From assembly GCA_011391155.1 (NCBI GenBank), contig JAABRA010000011.1:1-49850 (forward strand): a DNA stretch of 49,850 bases, written 5' to 3'. The position numbers were made by a program, and so were the translations under genes. This document shows, in pieces, positions 18,001 through 27,165 of this stretch; the first letter of the stretch is position 1, and each line of letters opens with the position of its first letter. This DNA comes from Burkholderiales bacterium. Its GTDB lineage: Bacteria > Pseudomonadota > Gammaproteobacteria > Burkholderiales > Burkholderiaceae_C. The notes under the pieces are model-generated. The model worked only from the letters and a program-made list of their open reading frames with translations, ran no database searches and was not told where the DNA came from.

Positions 18001-19773
18001 CTACATCGACAGCGACCCCTCCCGAAACTCGGTCTTGTCGAGCCAGACGTTGACCAGCACCGGTTTGCCGCTGTGCGCCAGTTCCCGGGCGCGAGCCAGG
18101 GCAGCCGGAACTTCGGCCGGAGTCCGGACCACGATGCCTTCGGCACCAAAGCCGGCCACGACCTCGTGGTAGTTGCTGCGGGCCAGCACGGTGGCCACGT
18201 CGTCGTGCAGCATCTTGACCTGCTCGCGGGCGATCTGGGTCCAGCCGGCGTCGTTGCCGACCAGCGCGATCACCGGGATGCCGTGGCGCACGAAGGTGTC
18301 GAACTCGACCAGGCCGTAGCCGCACGCGCCGTCGCCGAAGATGATCCAGACCTCGCTGCCCGGGAGCGCCAGCGCGGCGCCCAGCGCAAAGCCGGCTCCC
18401 ACGCCCAGCGTGCCGAAGGCGCCAGGGTCGAGCCAGGTGAGCGGTTCGCGCGGGTGCATCACGTACGAGGCGGTAGCCACGAAGTCGCCGCCGTCGGCGA
18501 CCAGCACGGCGTTGTCGCCAGCCACCTGCTCCAGCGCGCGGAACAGCGCGATGGGGTTGACGTGCTCGCCAGTGGCCTGCGCCTGCTGGTCGATTTCGAC
18601 CTCGCGCCCGGCGTCACGCGCGCGCAGCGTGGCGATCCAACCGGCCAGTCGCGTGCTGGCGTTGCCGCTGGCGGGCTGGGCCTGCGCCATGGCCTGCAAA
18701 AACAGGCCGGCGTCGCCGATGGCGGCGATGTCGGGCTTGCGGTTCAGGCGCGCGTCTTTCGCGCTGCGGTTGGCGGCGATCAGCGTGGCGCTGCGGCGCA
18801 CGTGTTTGCCGTAGTCCAGCCGGAAGTCGCAGGGCACGCCGGCCAGCAGCACGCAGTCGGCCTCGCGCAGGGCGTTGCGGCGCTGGTGGCGCATCTGCAG
18901 CGGGTGGTCGCGCCCCAGCAGGCCACGCGCCATGCCGGACAAGTACACGGGGATGCCGAGTTTCGCCACGGCTTCGGCCAGGTGATTCGCTTCCCTGGAC
19001 ATCACCAGCGCCTGGCTGCCGATGACCATCAGGGGCCGCTCGGCTTTGGCCAGCGCCGCCAGAGCGGCCTTCAGGCTGGCGTCGGGCGCGCGCGGCGGGG
19101 CGAACGGGCGCACCTGCGGCGCAATGACGTCGGTGCTGCCGTCAAACATCTTTTTGACATGGCGGTTCAGATAGAAGCGCAGCGCCCGGTCGCCGAGCGA
19201 CGTCCCCTTGCCGGCGGCATCGGCATACCACTGACGGATGGATGCCTCGTCGTACAGCAGATCGACCGGACATTCGATGAACACCGGCCCCGGCACGCCG
19301 GCCTGTGCCACCTCGAAGGCTTCGTCCACGGCCGGACCCAGGTCGCGCACGCGGGTGATCTTGCGAAACAGCTTGACGTGCGGCGCCACCAGCGGGCGCT
19401 GGTCGATGTCCTGCAGCGCGCCGCGCCCCTGCAGCGCGGTGGGCGCGGCGCCGCCGATCAGGATCACCGGCGACTGCGCCAGCTGCGCGTTTTTCAGCGC
19501 GGTGATGGTGTTGCTGATGCCGGGCCCCGCGGTGACGGCCGCCACGCCGGGCAGGCCGGTGAGCCGCGCCGTGGCGTCGGCCGCGAACACGGCCGTGGCC
19601 TCGTCGCGCACGTCGACGATGCGGATGCCGCGCGCCTTGGCGGCGCTCAGGATCGGCGAGATGTGTCCGCCGCACAGGGTGAAGATGGTGGGCACGCCCT
19701 GGGCCAGCAGCGCGTCGGCCACGCGGTCGCCGCCGTGGCGGGTGGGGACGAGGGGTATGGAATTGTTGGTCAT
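18001..19773 (-). CDS. ThDP-dependent enzyme, ILVBL/2-hydroxyacyl-CoA lyase-like (acetolactate synthase family)
   Basis: The protein has 590 residues with the three-domain layout of ThDP enzymes. The catalytic Glu is in [13 protein letters not shown] (about residue 58), and the ThDP/Mg motif begins GDGACGYG (about 480) and ends in LVGNDAGW. The chain is strikingly like human ILVBL (HACL2) as I recall it: [48 protein letters not shown] and the final FREGS. That enzyme cleaves 2-hydroxyacyl-CoA in alpha-oxidation. True acetolactate synthase is less likely because no IlvN regulatory subunit is nearby, while an acyl-CoA synthetase gene lies upstream on the same strand. The function is inferred from similarity and context. 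Confidence 0.82.
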   Translation of the reverse strand: MTNNSIPLVPTRHGGDRVADALLAQGVPTIFTLCGGHISPILSAAKARGIRIVDVRDEATAVFAADATARLTGLPGVAAVTAGPGISNTITALKNAQLAQSPVILIGGAAPTALQGRGALQDIDQRPLVAPHVKLFRKITRVRDLGPAVDEAFEVAQAGVPGPVFIECPVDLLYDEASIRQWYADAAGKGTSLGDRALRFYLNRHVKKMFDGSTDVIAPQVRPFAPPRAPDASLKAALAALAKAERPLMVIGSQALVMSREANHLAEAVAKLGIPVYLSGMARGLLGRDHPLQMRHQRRNALREADCVLLAGVPCDFRLDYGKHVRRSATLIAANRSAKDARLNRKPDIAAIGDAGLFLQAMAQAQPASGNASTRLAGWIATLRARDAGREVEIDQQAQATGEHVNPIALFRALEQVAGDNAVLVADGGDFVATASYVMHPREPLTWLDPGAFGTLGVGAGFALGAALALPGSEVWIIFGDGACGYGLVEFDTFVRHGIPVIALVGNDAGWTQIAREQVKMLHDDVATVLARSNYHEVVAGFGAEGIVVRTPAEVPAALARARELAHSGKPVLVNVWLDKTEFREGSLSM

Positions 19774-19810
19774 TTCACAGGAGGTACCGAATCAGGCGAG
19801 GTGAGTGAAC

Positions 19811-19896
19811 TGTCATTCCCGCGCAGGCGGGAATCCAGAGCGGCATGGATCCCCGCCCGGAGCTTGGCCCCGGCTTGATGGGGGGCGGGGATGACA
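19811..19896. repeat. 86-bp inverted-repeat element with ATTCCC-N8-GGGAAT core
   Basis: The left end TGTCATTCCCGC and right end GCGGGGATGACA are imperfect inverted repeats that would fold the element into a long hairpin. Inside the left arm, ATTCCCGCGCAGGCGGGAAT (19815-19834) is a small palindrome of the form also known from neisserial dRS3 repeats. It lies between two same-strand genes. Such elements are dispersed widely in proteobacterial genomes and may act as transcript-stability or integration elements. Confidence 0.65.
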
Positions 19897-19957
19897 AGGA
19901 GCTTGCGCGATACGCAGCGCTGCAGGCTTGCCGCATGAAGGCTGGGCGCGGCCTGGG

Positions 19958-21637
19958 TCAGGCCCAGTGGACCGCACCATGGCTGGCGTACCACGACTCG
20001 ATCTGGGGGGCCACGGCGGCTTCGATGCGGCTGCGCTTGATCTTCATGGTGGGCGTGAGGCAGCCGTTCTCGATGGACCAGGGCTCGCCGGCAATCACGA
20101 TCATGCGCAGATGCTCGTATTCGGGGCGCTGGCGGTTCACATCTTGGAGCAACTGCCCGAGTGCCTTTTCCACCTCGGCACGCACGCTGGGGTCGCCGAC
20201 CCGTGGCCGCAGTTCCTCGGCCAGCACCACCATCGCGTAGGCCGAGGGCTGGCCCACGCCGGAAACAATGGACAGCTCGATCATCGGATGCGCATTGAGC
20301 AGGTTCTCGATCGGTGCGGGCGCCACGTACTTGCCCTTGGCGGTCTTGAATAGCTCCTTGGCCCGGCCGGTGATCTTCAGCAGCCCGTCCTTGCGACGCT
20401 CACCGAGGTCGCCGGTGCGGAAAAAGCCGTCCGGTGTGAAGCTCTCAGCGGTCAGATCGGGGCGCTTGTAGTAGCCGGTCATCTGGCCGGGCGACTTGAT
20501 TAGGATCTCACCCTCATCACTGAGGCGGATCTGCACGCCCGGCATCGGAACGCCGACATAGCCCGGCTCGCTGAAATTTGCGTTGGAGGTGTGCGAGTAC
20601 GAGTTGTCCTCGGTCATCCCGTAGCCTTCGTGCAGGTGCAGGCCAAGGCGCCGGTACCAACGGATGAGGTCGGCCGGGATCGGGGCCGATCCGCTGCCGG
20701 CCTGCACCACTTGATCGAGCCCCAGGCCCTTGAGCACCTTGCGCGCGACAATCTTGCCCAGGATCGGAAGGCCGAGCATAAAGTTCAGCTTCTTTGGCGG
20801 CATCTTCGCAAACACGCCTTGCTGGAACTTGAGCCACAGGCGCGGCACCGAGATAAACATGGTCGGCCGCGCGCGCTGCAGGTCCTGCAGGAAGGTGTTG
20901 AGCGATTCGGCAAAGTAGATCTGGGTGCCACCATCCACCAGCGAAGCCGCTTCGACCCACGAACGCTCGAAGCTGTGCGCCAGCGGCAGGTAGGACAGCA
21001 TGCGTCCCTCGGTGCCCGGGCCCACGCGTGACCGGGTGTCGGCAGCAATGCCCTCGGCCGCCCGGGTGATGGCCTTGAAGCTGATCATCACGCCCTTGGG
21101 CTGCCCGGTGGAGCCCGAGGTGTACATGATCATCGCCAGGTCATCGGCGGCGCGCTCGGGTCTGCCTGCCAGGGGCCCGGTTCGCGCGATGGCGGCATCC
21201 CAGCCCTCATAGGCGTTGGCCGGCGCCAGCGGGAAGGCGATGCGCGGCAGGCCGGCCGGCACGCCCGGCTCCTGCTGCTCCCAGGTGTCGAGCTTGCCGA
21301 CGAACAGCAGGCTGGCCTCGCTGTGCTCCAGCACGTAGCGCACGGTGTCGGCGGTCTCGGTCGGGAAGATGGCCACGGTGGTGTAGCCAGCCATCCAGAT
21401 GGCCAGCTCGGCCATGATGAAGTGCGCGCAGTTCTTCGACAGGATGGCGATGCGCGCGCCGGGCGCAAAGCCGTGGCCCTGCAGGTGCGTGGCCATGCGG
21501 CGCGACTGGTCCAGCGCCTGCGCCCAGGAATAGTCGATGACCTTGCCGTCGCCGATCGGCTGGGTCAGGTAGATCTTGTCGGGGATTGCGGTTTCGTGCT
21601 CGTAGACGTAGTCGAGGATCAGCTTCTGGGCAGACAT
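19958..21637 (-). CDS. AMP-dependent long-chain acyl-CoA synthetase (FadD-like), paralogue A
   Basis: The protein has 559 residues of the ANL superfamily. The P-loop MYTSGSTGQPKGV is near residue 170-183, YGMTEDNSYSH serves as the A5 motif, FRTGDLGERRKDGLLKITGRAKELFKTAKGKYVAPAPIEN covers the hinge (A8), and the C-terminal catalytic Lys lies in LTPTMKIKRSRIE. The FAD-type linker and eukaryote-like spacing resemble FadD15/long-chain synthetases. It activates fatty acids to acyl-CoA through acyl-AMP. A same-length paralogue lies at 30653-32332. The ILVBL-like gene follows downstream, with the 86-bp inverted-repeat element between them. Confidence 0.9.
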   Translation of the reverse strand: MSAQKLILDYVYEHETAIPDKIYLTQPIGDGKVIDYSWAQALDQSRRMATHLQGHGFAPGARIAILSKNCAHFIMAELAIWMAGYTTVAIFPTETADTVRYVLEHSEASLLFVGKLDTWEQQEPGVPAGLPRIAFPLAPANAYEGWDAAIARTGPLAGRPERAADDLAMIMYTSGSTGQPKGVMISFKAITRAAEGIAADTRSRVGPGTEGRMLSYLPLAHSFERSWVEAASLVDGGTQIYFAESLNTFLQDLQRARPTMFISVPRLWLKFQQGVFAKMPPKKLNFMLGLPILGKIVARKVLKGLGLDQVVQAGSGSAPIPADLIRWYRRLGLHLHEGYGMTEDNSYSHTSNANFSEPGYVGVPMPGVQIRLSDEGEILIKSPGQMTGYYKRPDLTAESFTPDGFFRTGDLGERRKDGLLKITGRAKELFKTAKGKYVAPAPIENLLNAHPMIELSIVSGVGQPSAYAMVVLAEELRPRVGDPSVRAEVEKALGQLLQDVNRQRPEYEHLRMIVIAGEPWSIENGCLTPTMKIKRSRIEAAVAPQIESWYASHGAVHWA

Positions 21638-21750
21638 TCAAGGTCCTTGGATCACGCGGTCAGGGCGCGCAGGGCTCGACTGTGCCGGCCCGCAGGCGCG
21701 GCGTCATGCGGAATTACCCGTGGGCGGGCCTTGCGCTACCTGATTTCATG

Positions 21751-21816
21751 CTTTTAAGGCCTGTTCCCATCGCCGAATGGTCATATGGTGCTATCAAAAC
21801 AGGACTATTCTGGGCG
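21751..21816 (+). repeat. Dispersed ~65-bp repeat, copy 3 of 6
   Basis: CTTTTAAGGCCTGTTCCC, then ATCGCCGAATGGTCATATGG, GCTAT and a GGGCG end. It occupies the gap between the RND pump gene and the acyl-CoA synthetase gene. In the coding phase of the in-gene copies the minus strand would read IAPYDHSAMGTGLK. Confidence 0.75.
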
Positions 21817-21825
21817 ACGCCGGTG

Positions 21826-24800
21826 TCAGGGTATCGGCGTAGCCAGCGCGCTGGGCGCTCCGCGGCGCAGCCAGGACCTGGCGCGCCCAGGCAGGCGCTT
21901 GAGGTCGTCGATGTAGGTGAACACCGCCGGCACCACCAGCAGGCTCAGCAGCGTGGACGTCATCAGCCCGCCGATCACGGCAATGGCCATGGGCGAGCGG
22001 AAGCTCGGGTCCGCGCCCCAGCCCAAGGCCAGCGGCAGCATGCCGGCACCCATGGCGATGGACGTCATGACGATCGGGCGGCTGCGCTTGTGGCAGGCGT
22101 CCACCAGCGCGTCAAAGCGCCCCAGCGGCGTTGCGGTGGGCTGGCCGTCGGGGCCCCGATGGCCTTCGCGCGCCAGGATCGCGTAGTCCACCAGCAGGAT
22201 CGAGTTCTTGGTGACGATGCCCATCAGCATGATCAGGCCGATCATCGACGGCATCGACAGCGCGCGCCCGGTCAGCAGCAGGGCCACGAAGGCGCCGCCG
22301 GCGCTCAGGGGCAGGGCGGCCAGGATGGTGATGGGCTGGGTGAAATCATGGAACAGCAGCACCAGCACGCCGTAGATGCACAGCACGCCGATCAGCATGG
22401 CGATGCCGAAGCTGGCAAACAGCGCCTGCATCTCCTGCGCGTCGCCAAGTTCGGCAATGCTCACGCCCGGCGGCAGGCTTTTCAGGCTGGGCAGGGCGCG
22501 GGCTTCCTCGTTCAAGTCGCCGAGCTGGCGGCTGCCCAGCTCCACATCCAGCGTGACGTTGCGGCTGCGGTTGAGCCGGTCGATCTGCGCCGGTCCGCTT
22601 TCCAGGCTCAGCGTGGCCACGTTGCCCAGCATCACCGGGCCGTTCTTGCCCGGCACCGTCAGGCGCTCCAGCGCCGCCAGATCGGCGCGCACGGCGTCGG
22701 GCAGCTTGACGCGGATCGGCACCTGGCGCTCGGACAGGTTGAGTTTGGGCAGGCTGGTGTCGTAGTCGCCCGCCGTGGCCACGCGCACGGTTTCGCCGAT
22801 GCTGGCCGCCGTCACGCCCAGGTCGGCGGCGCGCGCACTGTCGGGGCGCACGATGATCTCCGGGCGCACCAGCGAGGCGCTGGAACTGACGTTACCAATG
22901 CCCTTCAGGGTGCGCAGCTCGCGTTCCACCTTCTGCGCGCTGGCCAGCAGCGCCACCGGGTCGTCGCTCTTGAGCACCAGTTGCATCTTGACGCCGGTGT
23001 CCGGCGGGCCGACGGTGAAGCGCGCACCGGCGATATCCGACATCTTTTTGCGCAGCTGCGCATCGATGTCGGCCATCGACGCCGTGCGGTCATTGCGGTG
23101 GCTGGTGGTCAGCGTCAGCACGGCGCGCCGTGCTTCCGCGGACGCGCCGGGCGCGAACGCGTCGCCGCTGGAGCCCCCGCCGATCGAGCTGAACACGCCC
23201 TTGATCTCCGGAATCGTCATCGCGGCCAGGCGCGCCTGTTCCGCCACGGCGCGGGTCTCGGCCAGGGTGCTGCCGGGCGGCAGCTCGATGTTGATCTGGG
23301 TCTGGCCCCGGTCCGCGGCAGGCACGAAGCCGGTGGGCAAAAGCGGCACCAGCGCGATGGAGCCGATGAAAAACAGCGCTGCGCCGGTCATGGTGATCGC
23401 GCGGTGGCGCAGGCACCAGCGCATGGTGGCCATGTAGCGCGCCATGAGCCAGCCGTCGGGCGCCTCGTGGTAGGCCGCCTTCGGGTCGGCGTGCGCGGCG
23501 TTCTTGTGCGGCTTCAGGATGTAGGCGGCCATCATGGGGGTGAGCAGGCGCGCGACCAGCAGCGAGGCCAGGATCGCCAGCACCGCCGTCCAGCCGAACT
23601 GCTTGAAAAAGAGGCCGGGCACCCCGCCCATGAAGGCCGTGGGCAGGAACACCGCCACCAGCGCGAAGGTGGTGGCGATCACCGCCATGCCGATCTCATC
23701 CGCCGCTTCCATCGCCGCCTGGTAGGGCGACTTGCCCATGCGCAGATGGCGTTCGATGTTCTCGATCTCCACGATCGCGTCGTCCACCAGCACGCCGACC
23801 ACCAGCGCCAGCGACAGCAGCGTCACGGTGTTGAGCGTGTAGCCGAAGTACTTGAGCCCCAGGAAGGTGGGAATCACCGACAGCGGCAGGGCGGCTGCAG
23901 CCACCAGCGTGGCGCGCCAGTCGCGCAGGAACCACCACACCACCAGGATCGCCAGCAGCGCACCTTCGTAGAGCAGTTCCATCGAACCCTGGAAGTTCTC
24001 GTCCACGGGCTGGGCGTTGTCGATGACCTGGTTCAGTGCGATGGTGGGGTGGGCGGCCTGCAACTCGGCCACGGCGGCGCGCACGCCACGGGCCACGTCC
24101 ACTTCGCCTGCACCCTTGGTACGGAAGACCTCGAAGCCGACCACGGTGCGGCCGTCCTGGGTGGCCACGGAGCGCGGTTCGGCCACGGTGTCGAACACGG
24201 TGGCGACCTGGTCCAGCCGGATGTGACGGCCGTCGGCCAGCGGGATGTCCAGGCGGGCCAGTTCAGCGGCGGTCTTGACGGTGGCAATGGTGCGCACCGA
24301 TTGCTCCGCGCCACTCACGTCGCCGCGCCCGCCCGGCGCCTCCTGCTGCACCAGCTTGAGTCGGCGCGAGACATCGATGGCGGCCACGTTCAGGGCCGCC
24401 ATCTTGCCGGCATCCAGCTCCACCCGCACTTCGCGGTTCACACCGCCCATGCGCTTGACGGCGCCCACGCCCGGCACGCTGAGCAGACGCTTGGCCACGG
24501 TGTTGTCCACGAACCAGCTCAGGGCCTGGTCATCCAGCGGCGTCGAGGCGCCGCTGGCCCCCGGTGCGGCGGCCGCGGTCAAGGTCAGCACCACGCGCCC
24601 GGCGGTGGAGGCCTTGGTGACGGACGGGTCGCGCACGTCGGCGGGCAGGTCGGCGCGCACCCGGGCGACGGCGTCGCGCACGTCGTTCACGGCTTCGGCA
24701 ATCGGTTTTTCCAGGATGAATTCGACCGTGACCGTCACCTCGCCGTCGAGCACCTTGGTATAGATGTTCTTCACGCCTTGCAGCGTGGCCACCGAGTCCT

Positions 24801-25002
24801 CGATCTTGCGGGCGACTTCGGTCTCCAACTGCGCCGGGGCTGCGCCCGAGAGCGCAGCGCTGACGGTGACGATGGGTAGTTCAATATCCGGGAAGTCCTG
24901 CACCACACTGGAGCGGAACGACAAAATGCCGGCCAGCGACAGCAGCGCGAACAGCATGATCGCCGGAACCGGGTGCTTGATGGAGAGCGAGGAAAAGTTC
25001 AC
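21826..25002 (-). CDS. RND (HAE1-type) efflux pump inner-membrane subunit
   Basis: The protein has 1058 residues, the usual length for AcrB/MexB relatives. It starts with a short cytoplasmic segment and TM1 (IKHPVPAIMLFALLSLAGILSF), then a periplasmic porter domain. The proton-relay pair in TM4 is VGVLVDDAIVEIENIERH with Asp at 407 and 408, exactly as in AcrB. A second periplasmic loop and TM7-12 follow (PLALGWGADPSFRSPMAIAVIGGLMTSTLLSLLVVPAVFTY). It drives proton-coupled export of hydrophobic or amphiphilic compounds together with the adaptor encoded 9 bp upstream. No outer-membrane channel gene is present, so a TolC-like protein must come from elsewhere. Confidence 0.95.
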   Translation of the reverse strand: MNFSSLSIKHPVPAIMLFALLSLAGILSFRSSVVQDFPDIELPIVTVSAALSGAAPAQLETEVARKIEDSVATLQGVKNIYTKVLDGEVTVTVEFILEKPIAEAVNDVRDAVARVRADLPADVRDPSVTKASTAGRVVLTLTAAAAPGASGASTPLDDQALSWFVDNTVAKRLLSVPGVGAVKRMGGVNREVRVELDAGKMAALNVAAIDVSRRLKLVQQEAPGGRGDVSGAEQSVRTIATVKTAAELARLDIPLADGRHIRLDQVATVFDTVAEPRSVATQDGRTVVGFEVFRTKGAGEVDVARGVRAAVAELQAAHPTIALNQVIDNAQPVDENFQGSMELLYEGALLAILVVWWFLRDWRATLVAAAALPLSVIPTFLGLKYFGYTLNTVTLLSLALVVGVLVDDAIVEIENIERHLRMGKSPYQAAMEAADEIGMAVIATTFALVAVFLPTAFMGGVPGLFFKQFGWTAVLAILASLLVARLLTPMMAAYILKPHKNAAHADPKAAYHEAPDGWLMARYMATMRWCLRHRAITMTGAALFFIGSIALVPLLPTGFVPAADRGQTQINIELPPGSTLAETRAVAEQARLAAMTIPEIKGVFSSIGGGSSGDAFAPGASAEARRAVLTLTTSHRNDRTASMADIDAQLRKKMSDIAGARFTVGPPDTGVKMQLVLKSDDPVALLASAQKVERELRTLKGIGNVSSSASLVRPEIIVRPDSARAADLGVTAASIGETVRVATAGDYDTSLPKLNLSERQVPIRVKLPDAVRADLAALERLTVPGKNGPVMLGNVATLSLESGPAQIDRLNRSRNVTLDVELGSRQLGDLNEEARALPSLKSLPPGVSIAELGDAQEMQALFASFGIAMLIGVLCIYGVLVLLFHDFTQPITILAALPLSAGGAFVALLLTGRALSMPSMIGLIMLMGIVTKNSILLVDYAILAREGHRGPDGQPTATPLGRFDALVDACHKRSRPIVMTSIAMGAGMLPLALGWGADPSFRSPMAIAVIGGLMTSTLLSLLVVPAVFTYIDDLKRLPGRARSWLRRGAPSALATPIP

Positions 25003-25011
25003 GCCAGATCC

Positions 25012-26274
25012 TTACTTCGAAACCGCCGGGGCGGGCTGGGCCGACGTCGCGGGCGGGGTAACTGGTTGGGTCGCCGCGGCGACCGGCGCAGCGGGGGCCA
25101 CCACCACCTTGACCAGATCACCGTCGTTCAGGAAGCCGGCCCCGCTGGCCACCAGCACCGCGTCCGGGCCGATGCCGTCGAGCACCTCCACGCGCTCGCC
25201 CACGCGCCGCCCGGGCTGCACCTTGATCTGGCTGACGCGCTGATCGCCATTCAGGCGAAAAACATAGCTGAAACCGTCGCGCACCACCACCGCCTGCTGT
25301 GGCACGGTGAGTGCCTTCGATTCACCCAGCTCGAACTCGCCCCGGGCAAACATGCCGGGTCTGGCCCCCGTGCCAGCCGCTTCGCCCGCTGCGCTGCCGG
25401 GCGCTTGTCGCGCCAGCATCGGCGGCAGGTCCACATAGACCAGCCCGGAGCGGGTCAAAGGATCCACGGTCGGTGCGACCATGCGGACGCGGCCGGTGAG
25501 CAGCGCGCCGTTGGCGGCAGTCACGGTCACGCCGGTGCCTGGCAGCATGCGGCCCAGCTCGGTGGCGGTCACCTCGGCGCGCCACTCCAGGCGCCCCTGG
25601 CGGATCAGGCGAAACAGTTCGGTGCCGCTGGGCACCACCGCGCCCACCGTTGCGCTTCGCGCCGAGATGATGCCGGCGTCCGGTGCCAGCACCTGGGTGT
25701 TCTTCAGGCGCAGCGTCTGCGCGGCCAGCGCGGCTTTGGCCGATTCCACGCGCGCCAGGGCGGTCTGCTCGGCCGCCAGGTACTGGCTGATCTGCTGTCC
25801 GCTGAAGGTGCCGGTGCCCTGCAAGGTGCGCACGCGGTTGGCGTTGGCCGTGGCTTCGGTGGCCTGGGCGCTGGTCTCGGCCACACCGGCGCGCGCCTGC
25901 GCCACGTCGGCCTGCACGCTGTCGTCGGCAAACCGGGCCAGCATCTGGCCGCGCTGGACGACATCGCCCACGTTGACCAGCACTTCGGCCAGGCGCAGGC
26001 CGTTGCTCTCGGTGCCGACACTGGCTTCCTGCCAGGCGGCGATGTTGCCGTTGGCGCCCAGCTTGATGGGCAACGCACCCAGACGCGCCTGCGTGGTGGT
26101 CACCGTGAGCGCGGGTCTGGCGGCGCCGGGCGTCAGAGAACCGGCGGCAGGTTTTCCAGCGGCCTGCTCCGGCGGCGCTTTCGAGCTGAAAAACGCATAG
26201 GCTCCAGCGGCGAGGGCGCAGACGACCACAACCACGACGGCGACAGGTTTGTATTTGAAGGGGGTCATGGGCAA
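25012..26274 (-). CDS. RND efflux periplasmic adaptor (membrane fusion protein)
   Basis: The protein has 420 residues. One N-terminal membrane segment (YKPVAVVVVVVCALAAGAYAFF) has no lipobox, so the protein is membrane-anchored. A lipoyl half (LGALPIKLGANGNIAAWQEASVGTESNGLRLAEVLVNVGDVVQRGQ) precedes a coiled hairpin (VQADVAQARAGVAETSAQATEATANANRVRTL). The second lipoyl half (VLAPDAGIISARSATVGAVV), then beta-barrel and membrane-proximal domains follow. It links the RND pump to an outer-membrane channel. It lies between the TetR gene and the pump gene, all on the minus strand. Confidence 0.93.
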   Translation of the reverse strand: MPMTPFKYKPVAVVVVVVCALAAGAYAFFSSKAPPEQAAGKPAAGSLTPGAARPALTVTTTQARLGALPIKLGANGNIAAWQEASVGTESNGLRLAEVLVNVGDVVQRGQMLARFADDSVQADVAQARAGVAETSAQATEATANANRVRTLQGTGTFSGQQISQYLAAEQTALARVESAKAALAAQTLRLKNTQVLAPDAGIISARSATVGAVVPSGTELFRLIRQGRLEWRAEVTATELGRMLPGTGVTVTAANGALLTGRVRMVAPTVDPLTRSGLVYVDLPPMLARQAPGSAAGEAAGTGARPGMFARGEFELGESKALTVPQQAVVVRDGFSYVFRLNGDQRVSQIKVQPGRRVGERVEVLDGIGPDAVLVASGAGFLNDGDLVKVVVAPAAPVAAATQPVTPPATSAQPAPAVSK

Positions 26275-26306
26275 GGGCTCCTTGTTCTTGAGAGTGTGGG
26301 GGCGGG

Positions 26307-26969
26307 TCAGGCCAACTGGCGGCGCTGGGCCTCGCTGTTGACCATGGCCAGCGCGTAGTCCACGAGGCGTTCGGTGTAGCGGTCAACAGCCTGCGGCGTG
26401 CCGGACAGGCCGGGCGCGATGGCCTGGATCACGTCCTGGCCGACAAACAGGTGCACGCCCAGCCCCACGATGGAGAAGGCCAGGCGCTGCAGGTCGTCAT
26501 CGGCACGCCGCAGGCCGAGGTGGCGGCACAGAACGCGCAACAAGGCTTCATGCGCGGGCTTGATGGTGGCGTCGATCTTCAGGTCCCACAGACCGGTGGG
26601 CTCCAGCATTTCCCGGAAATGCAGACGCATGCAGTGCTGAGCCAGGTCTCCTTGCTTGAGGGGTTCGGTAAAGCCGGCCAGCAGCCCCTGCAGTGCCTGC
26701 TGAAGTCTGAAGCTGGGCTGCTCGAACGTCGCGGGGTCGACGTCAGGCCCGCCCATCGGTTCGGTCAGGACGGCACGGTACAGGCCGGCCTTATCGCCGA
26801 AGTAATAGCTGATCGCAGCAACATTGGCCCGCGCGGCCAGTGCTATTTCGCGCGTGGAGGTCTTGGAGAACCCATTTTCAGCAAACAACCGAAGCGCAGC
26901 CAGCAGCAGGCGCCCACGAGATTCAAGGCCGTCGCTGCGGGTGACGACCGCTTTTTCTGGGGGAGACAT
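26307..26969 (-). CDS. TetR family regulator (CecR/DUF1956-like)
   Basis: The protein has 220 residues. The helix-turn-helix is in the first ~65 residues (LLLAALRLFAENGFSKTSTREIALAARANVAAISYYFGDKAGLYRAVL). The ligand domain, with HCMRLHFREMLEPTG, resembles the C-terminal domain of CecR/YbiH, which controls efflux genes in E. coli. It is the first gene of the efflux operon (32 bp before the adaptor gene) and has a long palindrome just upstream of its ATG, so autorepression with release by a pump substrate is likely. Confidence 0.92.
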   Translation of the reverse strand: MSPPEKAVVTRSDGLESRGRLLLAALRLFAENGFSKTSTREIALAARANVAAISYYFGDKAGLYRAVLTEPMGGPDVDPATFEQPSFRLQQALQGLLAGFTEPLKQGDLAQHCMRLHFREMLEPTGLWDLKIDATIKPAHEALLRVLCRHLGLRRADDDLQRLAFSIVGLGVHLFVGQDVIQAIAPGLSGTPQAVDRYTERLVDYALAMVNSEAQRRQLA

Positions 26970-26982
26970 GGGGCATGATTAA

Positions 26983-27014
26983 ACCATCTTAATCAAACGA
27001 TTGATTTAGATGGT
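26983..27014. promoter_or_regulatory. TetR operator upstream of the efflux operon
   Basis: ACCATCTTAATCAA and TTGATTTAGATGGT form an inverted repeat with 13 of 14 matching positions around a 4-bp centre (ACGA). The repeat ends 14 bp before the tetR-like ATG (26969). The inner AATCAA-N4-TTGATT part resembles known TetR-family sites. This is the clearest regulatory site in the window. Confidence 0.75.
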
Positions 27015-27165
27015 CTCCCGTTCCCTGTTCCAAACGGGGTCGGCCACCGCGCAGCCGGGGACATCCGACCGGCTCAGACCCAGTGCAGACGTGCCCAGAG
27101 GCTGCTTTTCAGCACCGTGTCAGGGAACATAGCCGCATGGCGACCTCTCCAGGGGACCCAGCGGA

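Noticed and set aside
17965-19878. 637-residue plus-strand open frame
   Set aside because: It is antisense to the ILVBL-like gene and lacks any domain pattern; it is a codon-bias shadow.
21586-24879. 1097-residue plus-strand open frame
   Set aside because: It is His/Gly/Gln/Arg-rich and exactly antisense to the RND pump gene, a GC-rich shadow.
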